Source of the DNA: Lates calcarifer
Taxonomy: Eukaryota; Chordata; Actinopteri; Centropomidae
Direction of reading: 5' to 3'
DNA: 64,000 nt
Assembly: GCF_001640805.2 (NCBI RefSeq)
Contig: NC_066833.1
Location: 17,790,553 to 17,854,552, forward strand
This document shows positions 11,501-22,560 of this stretch, piece after piece. The notes beneath the pieces are model-generated. The model was not told the origin of the DNA. It was given only the letters and a program-made list of their open reading frames with translations, and made no database searches. Numbering within the stretch: position 1 is the stretch's first letter; every line of letters starts with the position of its first letter. The translations under genes and the position numbers were made by a program.

Positions 11501-13082
11501 TATGATTGCTCTTGATGTTAGATTATATTAATTACCACGCACCAACACAGTGGGGATTCTGGACGTGCTTTGCAAGTGAGATCCAGTGATAAGTCATTAT
11601 GAAAAAGGGGCAGGTTTTTGTAAAATTCATCATGGTTTGTGCAGTAAATTGTGAAATACGCGGCTCACTGTTTCACAGAGGGTTTATTCTAAGCAGGACC
11701 CGTTTATTGCAGTTTGTATTCATGACTGCAGACTGTGTCTAACGTGCATTGATGCTGCGCTTTAACAGGGATGCATCCCCCAGGTCCGCCCCTGGCCAGA
11801 CCTGTGCTCCCAAGGGAAAGAGGCGCCATGGACAGAGTCATTGAGTATCTTGTTGGAGATGGTCCTCAGAACAGGTACACTACCTCTGCTTTTAGACAGA
11901 GACAGTCTCCTTTCAGGAATACGCTTATATATGTGCAAATTCTGTAGTAATGTTTTGAGTACTGTTATGCATTTTATAGTTTCATATGCATATTATTAAG
12001 ACACTGTAATGATGCAACACCTAAAATTTGATAAATTACACACAGTAGAAATCTGCCAGATGTATTTTGTTACTGAGATTAGTGCTCAAATGCAGGTAAT
12101 CTTCCAAAAGTGGCAGTGAATTACTTCAGCTTGTGCTCCATTTGAGCTGCGAATAAAATGATCTTTAATGTAATCTTATGCCAGTTCATGTACTGTATGC
12201 TGTCTTTCCTCCCTCATAGATATGCTCTCATATGTCAGCAGTGTCTGTCCCATAACGGCATGGCATTAAAGGAGGAATTTGAATTCATTGGTAAGACTTT
12301 GAGTAACACAACACTGCTTGTCAGTCTCCATCAAACACTGTGCCTTCATTTGCCCTCTAGCATTTGGCAGTGCAGTATATCATATGGCTTTTAAATGCCT
12401 CTGCCACTGCCGACCCCTGTAAGCAAAAACACAAGAAGATTGAATATGCAAACCAGTGCTACACATCAATCTGAAGTGTTTATGCATCTCAGGCATTTTT
12501 TGTCATTGGTTCATATTCATGTATATTAATCTATGTCTGTTTGAGAATGTATTAGAGAGGTGACATAAACTATATGTATGGTGTTTTATTTGTGTTGTTT
12601 CAGCCTTCCGATGTGCATATTGTTACTTCTTGAACCCTGCAAGAAAGACCAGGCCTCAGGCACCCAGACTTCCTGAGGTCACTGGTGAACTGAAAATGTC
12701 ATCTGAGGCACCTTTACCATCGTCTAGTGCTGATGTAGATGACGACCAATCTGATTTAGGTAACAATGACACTCAAGCAGGTTTTGTCCAATTTTCTAAA
12801 ATGTAAATGTCATTCAATCTTGCAGAATTTAAAAATTCTGAATCTGAGTCTTTTGTACTTGGTTGAAATGCTTGCAAATCTAAACTGAAATATTCTCTCA
12901 AATTATCAGGGAAATCCAGGCTTGCTGATGTGTCTGCTGAAACAGACACCCAAGAGCCAAGCACACCAACAACCGCAGAGTCCAATTCTGTGTCAGATGG
13001 CCAAAGCACCCCAGAGTCACAAGACCTGCCCCCTGAGAAATCTGATGGAGAGCAAGATGTGTCTGCCATGGAAGTAGAATAA
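5553..13082 (+). CDS. lnpk: Lunapark, ER three-way-junction protein (12 coding exons)
   Basis: Joined exons 5553-5579, 5877-5918, 7983-8170, 8254-8312, 8435-8475, 10111-10194, 10295-10346, 10433-10654, 11769-11874, 12220-12290, 12604-12759 and 12910-13082 give an open frame of 1221 nt, 406 residues, close to the roughly 428 of human LNPK. Seen in it: MGAVVSRWR with Gly2 placed for myristoylation; a coiled coil near 14-42; membrane helices near 45-66 and 73-98 with a short WYLPEQ loop; a second coiled coil near 101-128; a proline-rich linker 150-255; a C4 zinc ribbon with Cys279, Cys282, Cys301 and Cys304; and an acidic Ser/Asp/Glu tail from about 335. Known for the family: it sits in the ER membrane at tubule three-way junctions, stabilises them, and acts with atlastins and reticulons. 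All introns are GT-AG. The paralogue is probably fish lnpa, by resemblance of the N-terminus; this is not verified. Confidence 0.97.
5877..5918 (+). CDS. lnpk: lnpk coding exon 2
   Basis: 42 nt encoding AKPSTVEILEGIDK (residues 10-23), bounded by cttgcag and gtatgc. KPSTVE is a signature stretch of Lunapark. Confidence 0.93.
5919..7982 (+). other. lnpk: lnpk intron 2
   Basis: Largest intron of the gene, 2064 nt of AT-rich sequence. It opens with a short poly-A tract after the donor and ends in a good polypyrimidine tract (tttaattttttccacag). No gene, RNA or clear repeat was recognised inside. Confidence 0.75.
7983..8170 (+). CDS. lnpk: lnpk coding exon 3 (coiled coil and first membrane helix)
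   Basis: Residues 24-85 plus two bases. It carries the end of the first coiled coil, the IWVGRLLLYSS entry into helix 1, the WYLPEQ turn and the start of helix 2. It is bounded by ttccacag and gtaagt. Confidence 0.96.
8254..8312 (+). CDS. lnpk: lnpk coding exon 4 (second membrane helix)
   Basis: Encodes LVWLLRKLLIIIFSRRTEKN, the end of helix 2 and the basic cap after it. It lies between ccctttag and gtaaga and matches the SKRTERNN region of human LNPK. Confidence 0.94.
8435..8475 (+). CDS. lnpk: lnpk coding exon 5
   Basis: 41 nt encoding NEKLEDLKAQKRKI, part of the second coiled coil. A G/T-rich tract and ttccag precede it; the donor is gtaagt. Confidence 0.93.
8476..10110 (+). other. lnpk: lnpk intron 5
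   Basis: 1635 nt, AT-rich. Overlapping short open frames on both strands around 9.05-9.5 kb show no recognisable protein similarity. No repeat family was identified. Confidence 0.7.
10111..10194 (+). CDS. lnpk: lnpk coding exon 6
   Basis: Encodes LEEVMETETYKNAKMILERF and on to DPDSKKKI (residues 120-147), the best conserved cytosolic stretch after the membrane hairpin. It is bounded by ttttgcag and gtgagt. Confidence 0.96.
10295..10346 (+). CDS. lnpk: lnpk coding exon 7 with tandem acceptor
   Basis: Encodes ELESTPVGPQMTPKPGQ. The acceptor is a NAGNAG pair (aag/gag at 10292-10297), so Glu148 may be included or skipped without a frame change. The donor is gtaaca. Confidence 0.88.
10433..10654 (+). 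CDS. lnpk: lnpk coding exon 8 (proline-rich linker)
   Basis: Residues 165-239, starting ELRQRNVFPKTPP and holding the SAPGGPPER motif shared with human LNPK. It is rich in Pro, Ala and Ser and poorly conserved overall, as usual for this segment. The donor is gtgagt. Confidence 0.95.
10655..11768 (+). promoter_or_regulatory. lnpk: lnpk intron 8, with enhancer-like core at 11140-11700
   Basis: The first part is ordinary AT-rich intron. From about 11140 to 11700 the sequence is unique and base-balanced, and dense in homeodomain cores (TGATTAATTAGCC, TATATTAATTACC, TTAATAAGC). This is the look of a conserved non-coding element. Conservation itself could not be tested, so regulatory function is an inference. 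Confidence 0.35.
11769..11874 (+). CDS. lnpk: lnpk coding exon 9
   Basis: Encodes MHPPGPPLARPVLPRERGAM and DRVIEYLVGDGPQNR, almost identical to the human segment just before the zinc ribbon. The acceptor is tttaacag, the donor gtacac. Confidence 0.96.
12220..12290 (+). CDS. lnpk: lnpk coding exon 10 (first zinc knuckle)
   Basis: Encodes YALICQQCLSHNGMALKEEF, giving the first CxxC (Cys279, Cys282) of the zinc ribbon. It is bounded by ccctcatag and gtaaga. Confidence 0.96.
12604..12759 (+). CDS. lnpk: lnpk coding exon 11 (second zinc knuckle)
   Basis: Encodes FRCAYCYFLNPARKTRPQAP, completing the ribbon with Cys301 and Cys304, then the start of the variable tail. The acceptor is gtttcag, the donor gtaaca. 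Confidence 0.96.
12910..13082 (+). CDS. lnpk: lnpk last coding exon (acidic tail)
   Basis: Encodes 56 residues rich in Ser, Thr, Glu and Asp, ending DVSAMEVE then TAA. The tail is low-complexity and likely disordered and phosphorylated, as in other Lunaparks. An antisense open frame over it is a shadow. Confidence 0.94.
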
Positions 13083-13912
13083 AACAGTGGAGTAGTGATT
13101 TCAACACGAGTCTGGCTGGAAGGTGATAACTTTAAGTAAATGCCGTAAGTTGGAGTAACACTGTAACAAGCCAGCAGCTGGTGTGATTTTGAACTTAGAG
13201 TACACAATGTACTTTCTTTTGAGAATTGTTTTTATAGTTCTAGCAATAGTAATGAATTAAATATTAAATCACACATAGCACTAGCATTTGGTAGCAACTG
13301 CCCAACAACCCATCTTTGTAGTAATGATTATGTGTCCTACTTATTTTCATGTCATCTTATTGAGATCAAATGTGTGATGCTAAGTTAAGTTGTTTTTGAT
13401 GCTGTATAGGAAAAGTCTTTTTCCATGTTTCATTTCCATATTTTATTTGTTGTTGACTGAATTCTAACATTTTGCTATCCTGGTTAACAGGGAACTGTGG
13501 AAACAAAACAAGAAATATTTTGTGGGGAAAATAAATTTTTATTTATGGGAAACTATTTATAAATATTTTTCTATAATGCAGTGCCTTTCATGACCATGTT
13601 GACTGGGGTACTCCGTAGCACAGTGGTGCTAACAAGCTGTTTACACAACCATGGTACCATAATAGGAATGCACATACAAAATGTATTTATTGCTAAAAGG
13701 GAGGAGATGTAGGAGATTTACTGTGCACACGCTCCAAGTGCCTTTTATGTTTTAAGTCTCTGCTGCAAAGTTTTGTGGACACAACCTATTTTCATTTAGA
13801 CAGTAAAGTCATTTAACTGTTTTCAGTCTTAAGTGACAGTATTTGTTTGCTGAATGTCTAAATTCCTGTTGCTGTATAAGTAATACTAAATAAACATTTG
13901 AGAACATCTGTG
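13083..13912 (+). other. lnpk: lnpk 3' UTR
   Basis: AT-rich trailer, with the first AATAAA at 13530-13535 and a second at 13889-13894. The second is followed about 15 nt later by a GT-rich stretch (tgtgtacatgtgtgg), the better cleavage context. The end near 13905-13912 is an estimate. Confidence 0.7.
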
Positions 13913-13924
13913 TACATGTGTGGT
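13889..13924 (+). terminator. lnpk: lnpk distal polyadenylation signal
   Basis: AATAAA followed by a GT-rich downstream element. The upstream AATAAA at 13530 could serve as an alternative proximal site. Confidence 0.65.
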
Positions 13925-14510
13925 CAGGATCACAACACACTCATCCAGATGGATACATGTTTGATGTATAGATATGAAAACACAGATTGTGCATTAACAT
14001 CGCAAGATGAATAGACTAACATGTAGATAGCCATGTTAATAACAGCTCCTATGTATTCCTGCTACCTGTGTTGTGTATGCCTGTATACTGGTGCCCTTTT
14101 CTTCTTTGTCCAAATGCTCACAAAGGAGCATGTTTAAACAGTCCATTTTCATTAGCAGGCCAGTCTTAGCCTGTGATTATTTTATTTTAGGTCATTGATC
14201 ATCTCAGACAGCGAAAGATAATGGTGCTGACGCGGAGCCCGGCCAGTCTTGATTGCTTGACCCTCTTCATTTGCAACAAGAAAGTCAATGCAGCTGCAGA
14301 GTTGCTCTCTGCCATCGTATAACCCTTCTCCCCTGAAGATACACCGTAAACTATTGGTGAGGTCAACACCTCACGTCTTCTATGGGTTTTGATAATGTAT
14401 GTTTACAGAGACATGACCTCCTGGGCTTTGTAATGCATCAATGTGACATCGACAGTAACGCCTGATTCCACCGCATGCTGTTTGAGGTTGACCTCTGACA
14501 AGAGCCAAAC
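13913..14510. promoter_or_regulatory. Desert start; enhancer-like block at 14190-14510
   Basis: After about 280 ordinary bases comes a unique, CpG-containing block. It holds a perfect 7-bp inverted repeat GTGAGGT-CAAC-ACCTCAC at 14357-14374 and nuclear-receptor-like half-sites (AGGTCA, TGACCT). The composition suggests a conserved element immediately 3' of lnpk. No open frame of note. Confidence 0.3.
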
Positions 14511-15640
14511 AGGGAAAAAAATGGGACATCAATAGGACAATGTTTGAATGTTTTCACACCATTGGGAGTTTGTTGAGTATACATAGGCTGCACATATGTG
14601 CATCATCATAAGTAATACATCACAAAAGATCTCAAATACTGTGTGGTTTGAAAATGTATGTTTGAGTTATATTTTTGATTCTACAGCACTTAATCTTGTC
14701 TTGACAGTTTGTGCTTTATAGTCAGTAGAATTATTATTTGTGTGCAAGGTTTTCAACTCTGTATAACAACATTCAGTTTTTTGTTTGGCTTTTTTTATAT
14801 ACAATGCTTGAAGAATTTCAGACAGATGGAAAGATCACAGAGAGATTTGGAGGTTGCTCAGGAAAAAAACAAAACAGTCACAAAAGTAAAATTGTGTTTT
14901 TTGCTGCAGTTAAACAGCTTTGCCTTTGAAAGTATTACAGTTGCTCTGGTACAAGCATTTGTGTAGTGAGATGATTTTTATCTGGTGGGAAATAGAGGGC
15001 TTATTTAAGAGCAATCAATATTTAGGATGGCCCTTCAACTCTCCGATCAGGATGTTTATACTGTAGTCATCATAGTCTGCACATAATTGACCATCGTCTC
15101 AGCCTATTACACGAACAACCCAAAGAAATACTGTTTAAATAATGTGAAAACAAAAGATACACTCACAGCTTTTTGTGTCCTATTGTCCAAACACTCAAAG
15201 GATTACATCTGGATTGCTATCATGGAAACACTAATTGATTTTCAAGGATGACAAATGACATACAAGGCCCCGGTGCCAAGGTAATTTTGAGCAAGCGATG
15301 AAAATGTACAGTGGGGCTGTCCCAAGGTTCATAGTTCTTTTCATGCTCATCTCTCACATGTGCAATGGAGGCCACTTGACTTAAATTTATACTGATCTTT
15401 TATTTATACCCAGAAAAAATGGCAGATAAGAAACATAAGTGTTCTTGATATTGTGTTTTGTCATATCTAGCAGCCAAAGATTGAAATCCTGCGAAACAAT
15501 TTTCTGAAGAAATGAAAGAGCGTGCCCTCCTGAACCCTGGAGGAAAATAACCCCGTGGTGCGAGGCAGAATATGAAACAGAGGCACAGAATAAGTAAAAT
15601 AGACAAGTGCACCAGGCTTGTCACTTTTCCATTTGCTGCC
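14511..15640. other. Desert filler, nothing recognised
   Basis: AT-rich unique sequence with overlapping chance open frames at 14709-14966 and 15400-15690. No gene, RNA or repeat family was recognised. Confidence 0.5.
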
Positions 15641-16200
15641 CCCGAGTGTGAGCACTTCAAAATTCTCCTCATCTCAGCAAAGACCTTCATCGTTATGCTC
15701 TATCTACTGTACTGAATACGAAAAAAGTACCATATCAGACATGGGTAATAAAGAAGGGGCTTTTAAAAATTTACCATGTTTCTGTCAATCATGAAGTACA
15801 TTGCAACAGGAAGAACAACAAAGTCATAAAGCATACAGCGGCGGCCATTGTGCATTGGAGACGATGTGGAAAATGCTGAGATGAGTGTCACAGAAGCAGT
15901 TAACGTGGTGGTGATATTAGACATCACCGTTGGCTCTTGACAACAGCATCATTACACAGTAATAAGAGCACAATCTCCTTCAGAGAAGCATTAAAATCAA
16001 ATTAGATTATACAAGAGCTTGGCTTGATGAGCTGCGAGGGGCGATGGTTCCCGAGCAGTGTGTGGATCTCTGGCTATTACTGTAAAACTCTTCAGCTGTT
16101 TGGACTTGAATTGCCACTTGACAAAGCTGAGCAGCTTTGCACAAAAGGTCATCAGCTTCCAAGAAATTAGTTTTTAAATTCAAGTCATTTGAATCCTACA
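15641..16200. promoter_or_regulatory. Enhancer-like unique block
   Basis: Base-balanced, non-repetitive sequence with several homeodomain cores around 15.95-16.02 kb, no open frame and no repeat similarity. It is a candidate conserved non-coding element, inferred from composition only. Confidence 0.25.
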
Positions 16201-17990
16201 CACCAGATGGATGAGTTTTTATTTTTTACCCCCCTGTTCTATCTGTCAAATCACAAATGAGTGCTGCTGAATGCATGATGCCAACAATAAACCACTGTGC
16301 TGTAGTTTATACCAGAGTGACATTCAGGGATCAGAGAGCATTGTCATTCTCTGTTTTATCCTGAACTCATTACACCACTGAGCAATGACATCTGCTTGAG
16401 CACAATACAGTTTGACAATTATTACTGCAAACAATCCACTGTTGTACCCTGATTATATGCTAAACTGCAAGAGCACATGCTTTTAGACAGACAACAAAAG
16501 CATGAAAATGTCTGTTCCATCACAAAAAACCCTGCCTCACTTGCATATAAACTGGATTATATTCCAACATAGTAAGAGAATTTATTTTGTCTGTCTGTGC
16601 TTTTAATGTTCCTGTGCATTCATAATTTTTGTGCTTGACAATTGATATATTGATTAATTTTATATAGTGTTAGGATGGAACATGCCCCAGGAATCGATAA
16701 CATAAAAACAAGGTTAACCTAAATTTACAAGTCCTGCTATGTGCAGCATCATAATTCAATTACAGAGCAAGCTGAAAGCACTTTCTCTCTCTTTTCTTGC
16801 TGTTTTACCAAAGTTTCACATATTTCTGAGGGAGGGTGCTTGAGAAACTACCAAAAACAGAACAGGGATGTGGAGGGATGAAAGGCCGAGACAACACACC
16901 CCTGCCACTACCTCATGTGGAAATCATACAAAGCATCCTGCAGGCAGCAGGTTCATTTTATGGCTTCATCTATTACCACACTGTCATTGTTAATTGTCTT
17001 CTTTTTACCTCTGCAGGATTCTCCAAATTGGTCCTATCGAATGTGACAGGAGGAAGAGCATTAAGCATCTGACAAGATGATATCTAAGTTCAATTTCCTA
17101 CTCCTCACCTGATTTATACCTGCAGCAGATCATTTTCCTTTCTGTCATAAAGACCTCTATAAATCAGTGGTGCTTATGGAAGCACTACAGAACAGGGTCC
17201 CTGGATTTGTATCCCCTGTGTTTGCTATTAGGAAGCCATTACAGCCACATTTTCCTCCTTCAAACAAAAATGATCAAATCTAATACTGGCAAGATTAGAG
17301 AGATAAAGAGAGCAAGCGCTTGCAGAGCTGTTCAGCACAGTCCCCTATCTAAACAATATGCTCTAAACTCAATAAAAAACAGGGCTTTTTGCTGGTGACA
17401 CCATTATCCATCTGTTTGGACAAAATTGCTGTATCATGGTATAAATCTGCGATACAAGTGACATATCCTCTAAAATAAAAGGGAACATTAACTGCTCTAT
17501 CTTCTAGAGGCCATGGGACTAGCTGGCTATAAGCTCAGTCAAGTGTGATGGCAGTTATACTGTGTTTTACTAGACTGCAGACAATTATACTTTGCTCCTC
17601 TCCCCTAAGAAGACAAACTGCCATGGCTTCAGCTGAAATGATTTCAAATAGATTTTCCAAAATGTCTGTCGCCAGATTGCTTCCATACATTATTTCACTT
17701 AAATGGAGAGAAAAAAAGAGGGAGCAAATCCACAAATCAATCACAACAGCCCACTTTACCAGATGGAAAGACGAGAGCTTTCAGTGTGTGTGTGTGCGTG
17801 TGTGTGTTGAAGACCTGCAGAGAAGGACAGTTATAGGATGTGCACAGTCCTGTCTCTGCTATGTGTCTCACTCATCTTGAAGATGACATAGAGTATCCAC
17901 TCTGAGTGGTGAGCTGGCAGTGCTGTAAGAGTGGAATAATGTATAATGAACTGACCTGCTGACTGGCCGCTGGCAAGTTCAACAACTACT
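16201..17990. promoter_or_regulatory. Unique block with a GT tract
   Basis: From about 16.9 to 17.8 kb the sequence is unique and carries paired AATCAATCA (PBX/HOX-like) near 17736 and TAAT cores. A (GT)n tract with one C interruption lies at 17784-17808. The open frames (for example 17545-17880) run through the microsatellite and are not convincing. Confidence 0.25.
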
Positions 17991-18296
17991 TCATTCAATC
18001 AATCATGCGTAATCCATTAAGAGAACAGAAAAATACAAGACACATATTAATGCTGAAAGTGCTGCATACTCATAATTTTTTGTAAAATATGTGTAAGTTA
18101 AATTAGGCTTAAATTTAAGTTAAGTTAAGATTTTGAAACTTCTTACCTACTAATAATTTAAGTATGGCAGCTGGAAATATGACTGGGATTGAGCTAAAAT
18201 GTGCTAAAATGCTTCATATACTTATCTGGATCTACTGCACATTCACTAACTACTGTATCACAACATCTATGTCAACACCTAGTTAAACATAGTACT

Positions 18297-18470
18297 GGCA
18301 AGTAACTAGGTACTTTTATTCAAGTATGCACTTAAGTACAAATATGAGGTACATGAGTGTTTCCTTTCTATGCTACTCTATACAGCTGCTTTAGTTACCT
18401 TAAAATATACCTTATAAAATATGATGCATTGTTGTAGATTAAACTCAATAGTATAGTGGTATAGTCCATA
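18297..18470 (+). mobile_element. Teleost 'aagtactt' interspersed repeat relic
   Basis: Recognised from memory by 'agtaactaggtacttttatt', 'caagtatgcacttaagtac', 'gaggtacatgagtgtttcc' and 'atgatgcattgttgtagatt'. These words are typical of a very common fish repeat. It is diverged and lacks clear ends; the family name is not assigned. Confidence 0.6.
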
Positions 18471-18489
18471 GTACCTAGTATCTAAAATT

Positions 18490-18690
18490 AGAGCTGAACC
18501 AATTAGTCTATTAATTGACCTATCAATCAACAGAAAATTAGATCTACAGTACTTTTATAACTGATTGTCATTATATAAAAATGTGAGAAAAAAATAATTG
18601 AATCAAGGTTTTGCCAAACCAATCATTTGTTTTATCAAGAAAATAATCTGCACATTAAAGCCATAATGAAAATAACCGTTAGTTGCAGAC
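18490..18690 (+). mobile_element. Palindromic MITE, copy 1
   Basis: The left end gagctgaaccaattagtc and the right end ataatgaaaataaccgttag followed by ttgcagac are the two terminal inverted halves of a teleost MITE whose ends read about 'agagctgcaacgattagtcg'. About 200 bp with internal deletion. Sister copies lie at 41146-41334 and 45529-45769. Confidence 0.65.
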
Positions 18691-19560
18691 TTATGTAAAA
18701 CACCTAGCTGAACTTGTCTGCGGTACTTCAGCATCTGCATAGAGACAAACGATGTAACATTCATGATCAGCCAATAGAAATGCTGGATTTCAGCCAGGTC
18801 TACATCCAATTAGGACACGAGGTTCTCCGCACGTGTCAATAAAGTGCGAAAGCTAACGTGTAGCGGTTACTCTGGTGACAATGGAGAAGTTAGCAAATAG
18901 TTGTGAAGGTAAAAATGTGGTACAGTATTTAAAGAATACTGCTAAGTTGGTGGTGCAAGTGACGAGAGAATGGGATTCACCTGGAGGAAAGCAGCTGTCA
19001 TAAACAAGCTAGCTGACTACCGAGAAGCAGTTCTGTCCACCTGGAAAAATCTAAATGGTTTGTAAACAGTGAATACTTTAAGCTGTTCACGCTGAAGTTA
19101 TTCTTTTACAATTGCCCCTTTTAAATCATACAGGAGCAGCAGGTCGTCAAAGCACAGTGCCAGAGGACCAAGGCCAGTTCTGAAGCCAGTTCCCGACCAG
19201 TCTCACCTGGAACAAAGCCAAAGACAGGTAAATACTTATTTTTCACTGCTAGTGTGTGTTTGTTGCCAAAGGTTTCACCATGGGTTCGTGCTACCTATGC
19301 AGAAGTGTTCTAGCTTGTGATGAGCAACTATTGTATATTGTGCCTGTGTACATACAGAGCTTGTTGGGGTAGAAGAGGCACCAAACTAGGACGTAGATTG
19401 TATATAGTTCAGACATTAGTGCTGCATGAAAAAATGCCGCCCCTCATTAAATTCAATAAGATACCACCTTATAGTATCGTACAGTTCTCACTGGCACCAG
19501 AGGCAACAAACCAGCCACATTTTTGCAATTTTTAATGCAGCGCTGCTATAGGTTTGCATG
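18691..19560. other. Unclassified CpG-containing segment
   Basis: It has more CpG than its surroundings (ctccgcacgtg, gtgcgaaagctaacgtgtagc) and a short open stretch from ATG at about 18881 that soon meets stops. It could be a decayed mobile element or a retrocopy. Nothing was identified. Confidence 0.3.
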
Positions 19561-22560
19561 CTTACTAAAACTACCTGGCCTAAAGAGAAGAGTAAGTGAG
19601 TGCCTGATGGGTTCAGTGCATCCCACTGTTATTTCGAGGTGCAAATGCAACACCATGAGTGTTGCTTCTAGTTTTATCTGTGTTTTTAAATTTAGCAAAT
19701 AACAACAACGAAATGAGGACCATGTTAAGTAAATTTTGGGTTGTTTTGCTTATGCAGTCAGTCTTTTGCATTCTATTCAGTTCATTTCAAATACTTAATC
19801 CGTCCCTTGGGTGGCAATTTGAGGCAAGCTGGATTGCAAACATAAAAACAAGACCAAACAATTAATTCACACACATAAAAACAATGTAAAAATACAACAT
19901 TTATTCATGTAATGATAAAAGTATAATGATAGGCAAGTTAAAAGATGGGGTCAAAAGCAGTGGCTAATCCATAGCTGACAATGTCCAGTACTATGAAGAC
20001 ACATCAAAAACATTAAAGTGTATTTATCATTTGAGTAAACAGACCTCGCTTTTACCTTGGTTGTTCACAAGTCTGATGGCATCTAGCACAGAATTAAACT
20101 GATGTCTATGTGTTTTACACAGCGTAGTAGTGCAACAGATGCAGTATGAATGTAATGCAGTAGAAGACACAACATACATGATTTTCAAGCAAACTGTAAT
20201 GAGTTACCCCATGTCTTTAACGTTCCAGTGTGTTCTGTTTTGGCGTGATATGAAGACTTAGGTCTGTGGTTTGACAGCACTAAACTAGTGGTGATGGGTG
20301 GGATGTGTTCACCCTGGTCTTACTTGAATCTCCTGTTTGGTCCAAATAACCAAACTGGGTGTGGAGATCTTGATGTGTCATATAAATATTTAGCCATAAA
20401 ATAATTTTTGAGTAGCTACAGCAGAATGTGGCGTTACTTTATGACATGATGTATTTAAAATCGCAGCTCTGGTGCTTTAGTAATTTGGAGTTTTGCAATG
20501 CAATGCATAACTGAAGTAAAGAAGCTCCTCCCAGCAGGAAAACTAGGGGGGAAAAACATTGGATGTTATTTGACTGTTTCCTAGTCAGTTCACAAAATTA
20601 ATAAATAAAGAGATCAATTAATTTTACCAGATTTTTGTGATAGCTTCAAATTCAAAATTGACTGCATTTTTCCAAGTAATTTTGAATGACACCCATATTA
20701 TTCAAAATTAGTACAAAATTGAACAGTACATCGTTTATGTCTGAGTTCTAGTGTTGTATGCTTATTAGTATTGTAGTTTGCACTGACTAGGGCATGCTGA
20801 CATGGACTCCTGCCCCCCTGTGACAATGAAAAAAATGCATGTAACCTTATACTCAATTAAAAGACCTGCACAAATCCTGTAGTGTCCTCCAGCCCATAAG
20901 AAAGCAGTTGTACACATTATGACAATGCTGCAATTCAGCATTACAGTCATGCACATTTATTATGTTTACTCTGAATGGCTCAAACAACCATGCATGACTC
21001 AATCCATCTCTGTTTTGTGCAGATAGTTGTGTGTGAGATGAATATATGCACAAAAAAACTGCCACAAATGTGCAAAAATTTGTGCTGAATTGAAACAACA
21101 GATAAATTAAAGAGCTGCTTCACTGATTTCCATTTCCTAAATGAAAGAATTATAGTCTCTCATGGTTCTTTATCATCATTTTGACTTTCTTTGTGTTTCT
21201 TCCATAATGTGTCTATTTTAATGTAATGTCTGAATGAAGATGTACAATAATCTACCTTCATTTTAACCAGTCTGTGTTTGACCCATGGTTATTGCCAAGA
21301 TACTAGGACTGAAATGAGCCCTGAAAAGAATTAGTTTAACACAGCACAATTACAGTAATGTGAAGATTTAATGCTGTGTATAAATTAGGCAAAATTGCAG
21401 TGATGGAGAAAGTGTCAGATGCTTTGTTTATGGGATTTATAGCAGAGCGAAATGTAATAATACCCATTAACAGTATCACCAAAAGAGTCATAAATAACTT
21501 GCAAATGACAGTACACGGGGATCATTTTCTGTGTACATACTCAACAGGAAAAAAACATAACTGAACCCATTGTAGTGTATTGTAGTTATAATTTATTTTT
21601 CTCGTTCAAGAGTGCTCATTTGCTATCACATGACCCTCTCTCATGAAGAAGGTCAGGCCAGCAGAATCAGCTCTGACTTTTGAATCTCTTCTTTTGACCT
21701 CGTATTTTTTACAAGACTCTATATAAATATGCCTCCCATTCTACCAATATTTGCATATCTTGCTGCTGTCTACCTTTTTGGAGTGAACTTACTTCAAATA
21801 ACCGGTAAAAATTTAAGAAGTTAATGCAAAAGATAAATAATACTTCATTAAATACTGAGACATTAAGCATTTCTGCTGGCAAAATGGTTAAGTACTCAAT
21901 AATTTTAGTCATTTAATAACCTAAACTTTCATTTTAGAGATAGAGAATAGAGAGTATAGAGAATGTAGCCATTTAAAGTCCTTATTGGGTAAACATTTTA
22001 GCAATACTGATCAACATATAAGTTATGATAATAAATGATGGTAATATAGGTTCTTATGTACAGTCGATCTACATACTGTATTACATGCTATTAGGCTGTA
22101 CATATCTTTGTTAATATCTAAATCAATGTAATTTGTACTTGAGTTTGTTTATACCTGGCCCACTAAATGCCATTGAATTAATCAGTAACCTGGGATTGAA
22201 GTGGGATGACAGGACTGCTGACCCTGAACATGTAGAGTGGCTGCCTTTCCAGTCCATCTCCCCACATAAAAGTAACTTAGTTGCTGTAAACAAATAAAGT
22301 GTCTTGCCTTAGAATGCATACTGTGCCTTCTTCTTGCAGTCTGGAAAAAAAATTACAAACACAAAACATCTGTGAGAATAGACCGTAGCAGCACAGGGTG
22401 TGGAAGATGACAGTTCAAAACAGCATTTAACAAAATTTAAATACAGTTTTTCAATGTTTATTACATCACCAACAGTATGACAGGCCCCAGGCAACATTCA
22501 TGAAAGTAATTATCCCAAATAAAGCCTAGGTACAAAAACAATCCAGTGCCTCTTCTTTGT
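19561..22560. other. AT-rich desert filler
   Basis: Long AT-rich unique stretch. Short open frames (for example 20765-21098 and 21376-21564) have no recognisable products. No RNA gene or repeat family was recognised. Confidence 0.5.

Noticed and set aside
12773..13207. 144-residue minus-strand open frame over the end of lnpk
   Set aside because: It is antisense to the real last exon and the 3' UTR. The sense frame matches Lunapark, and the antisense product resembles nothing.
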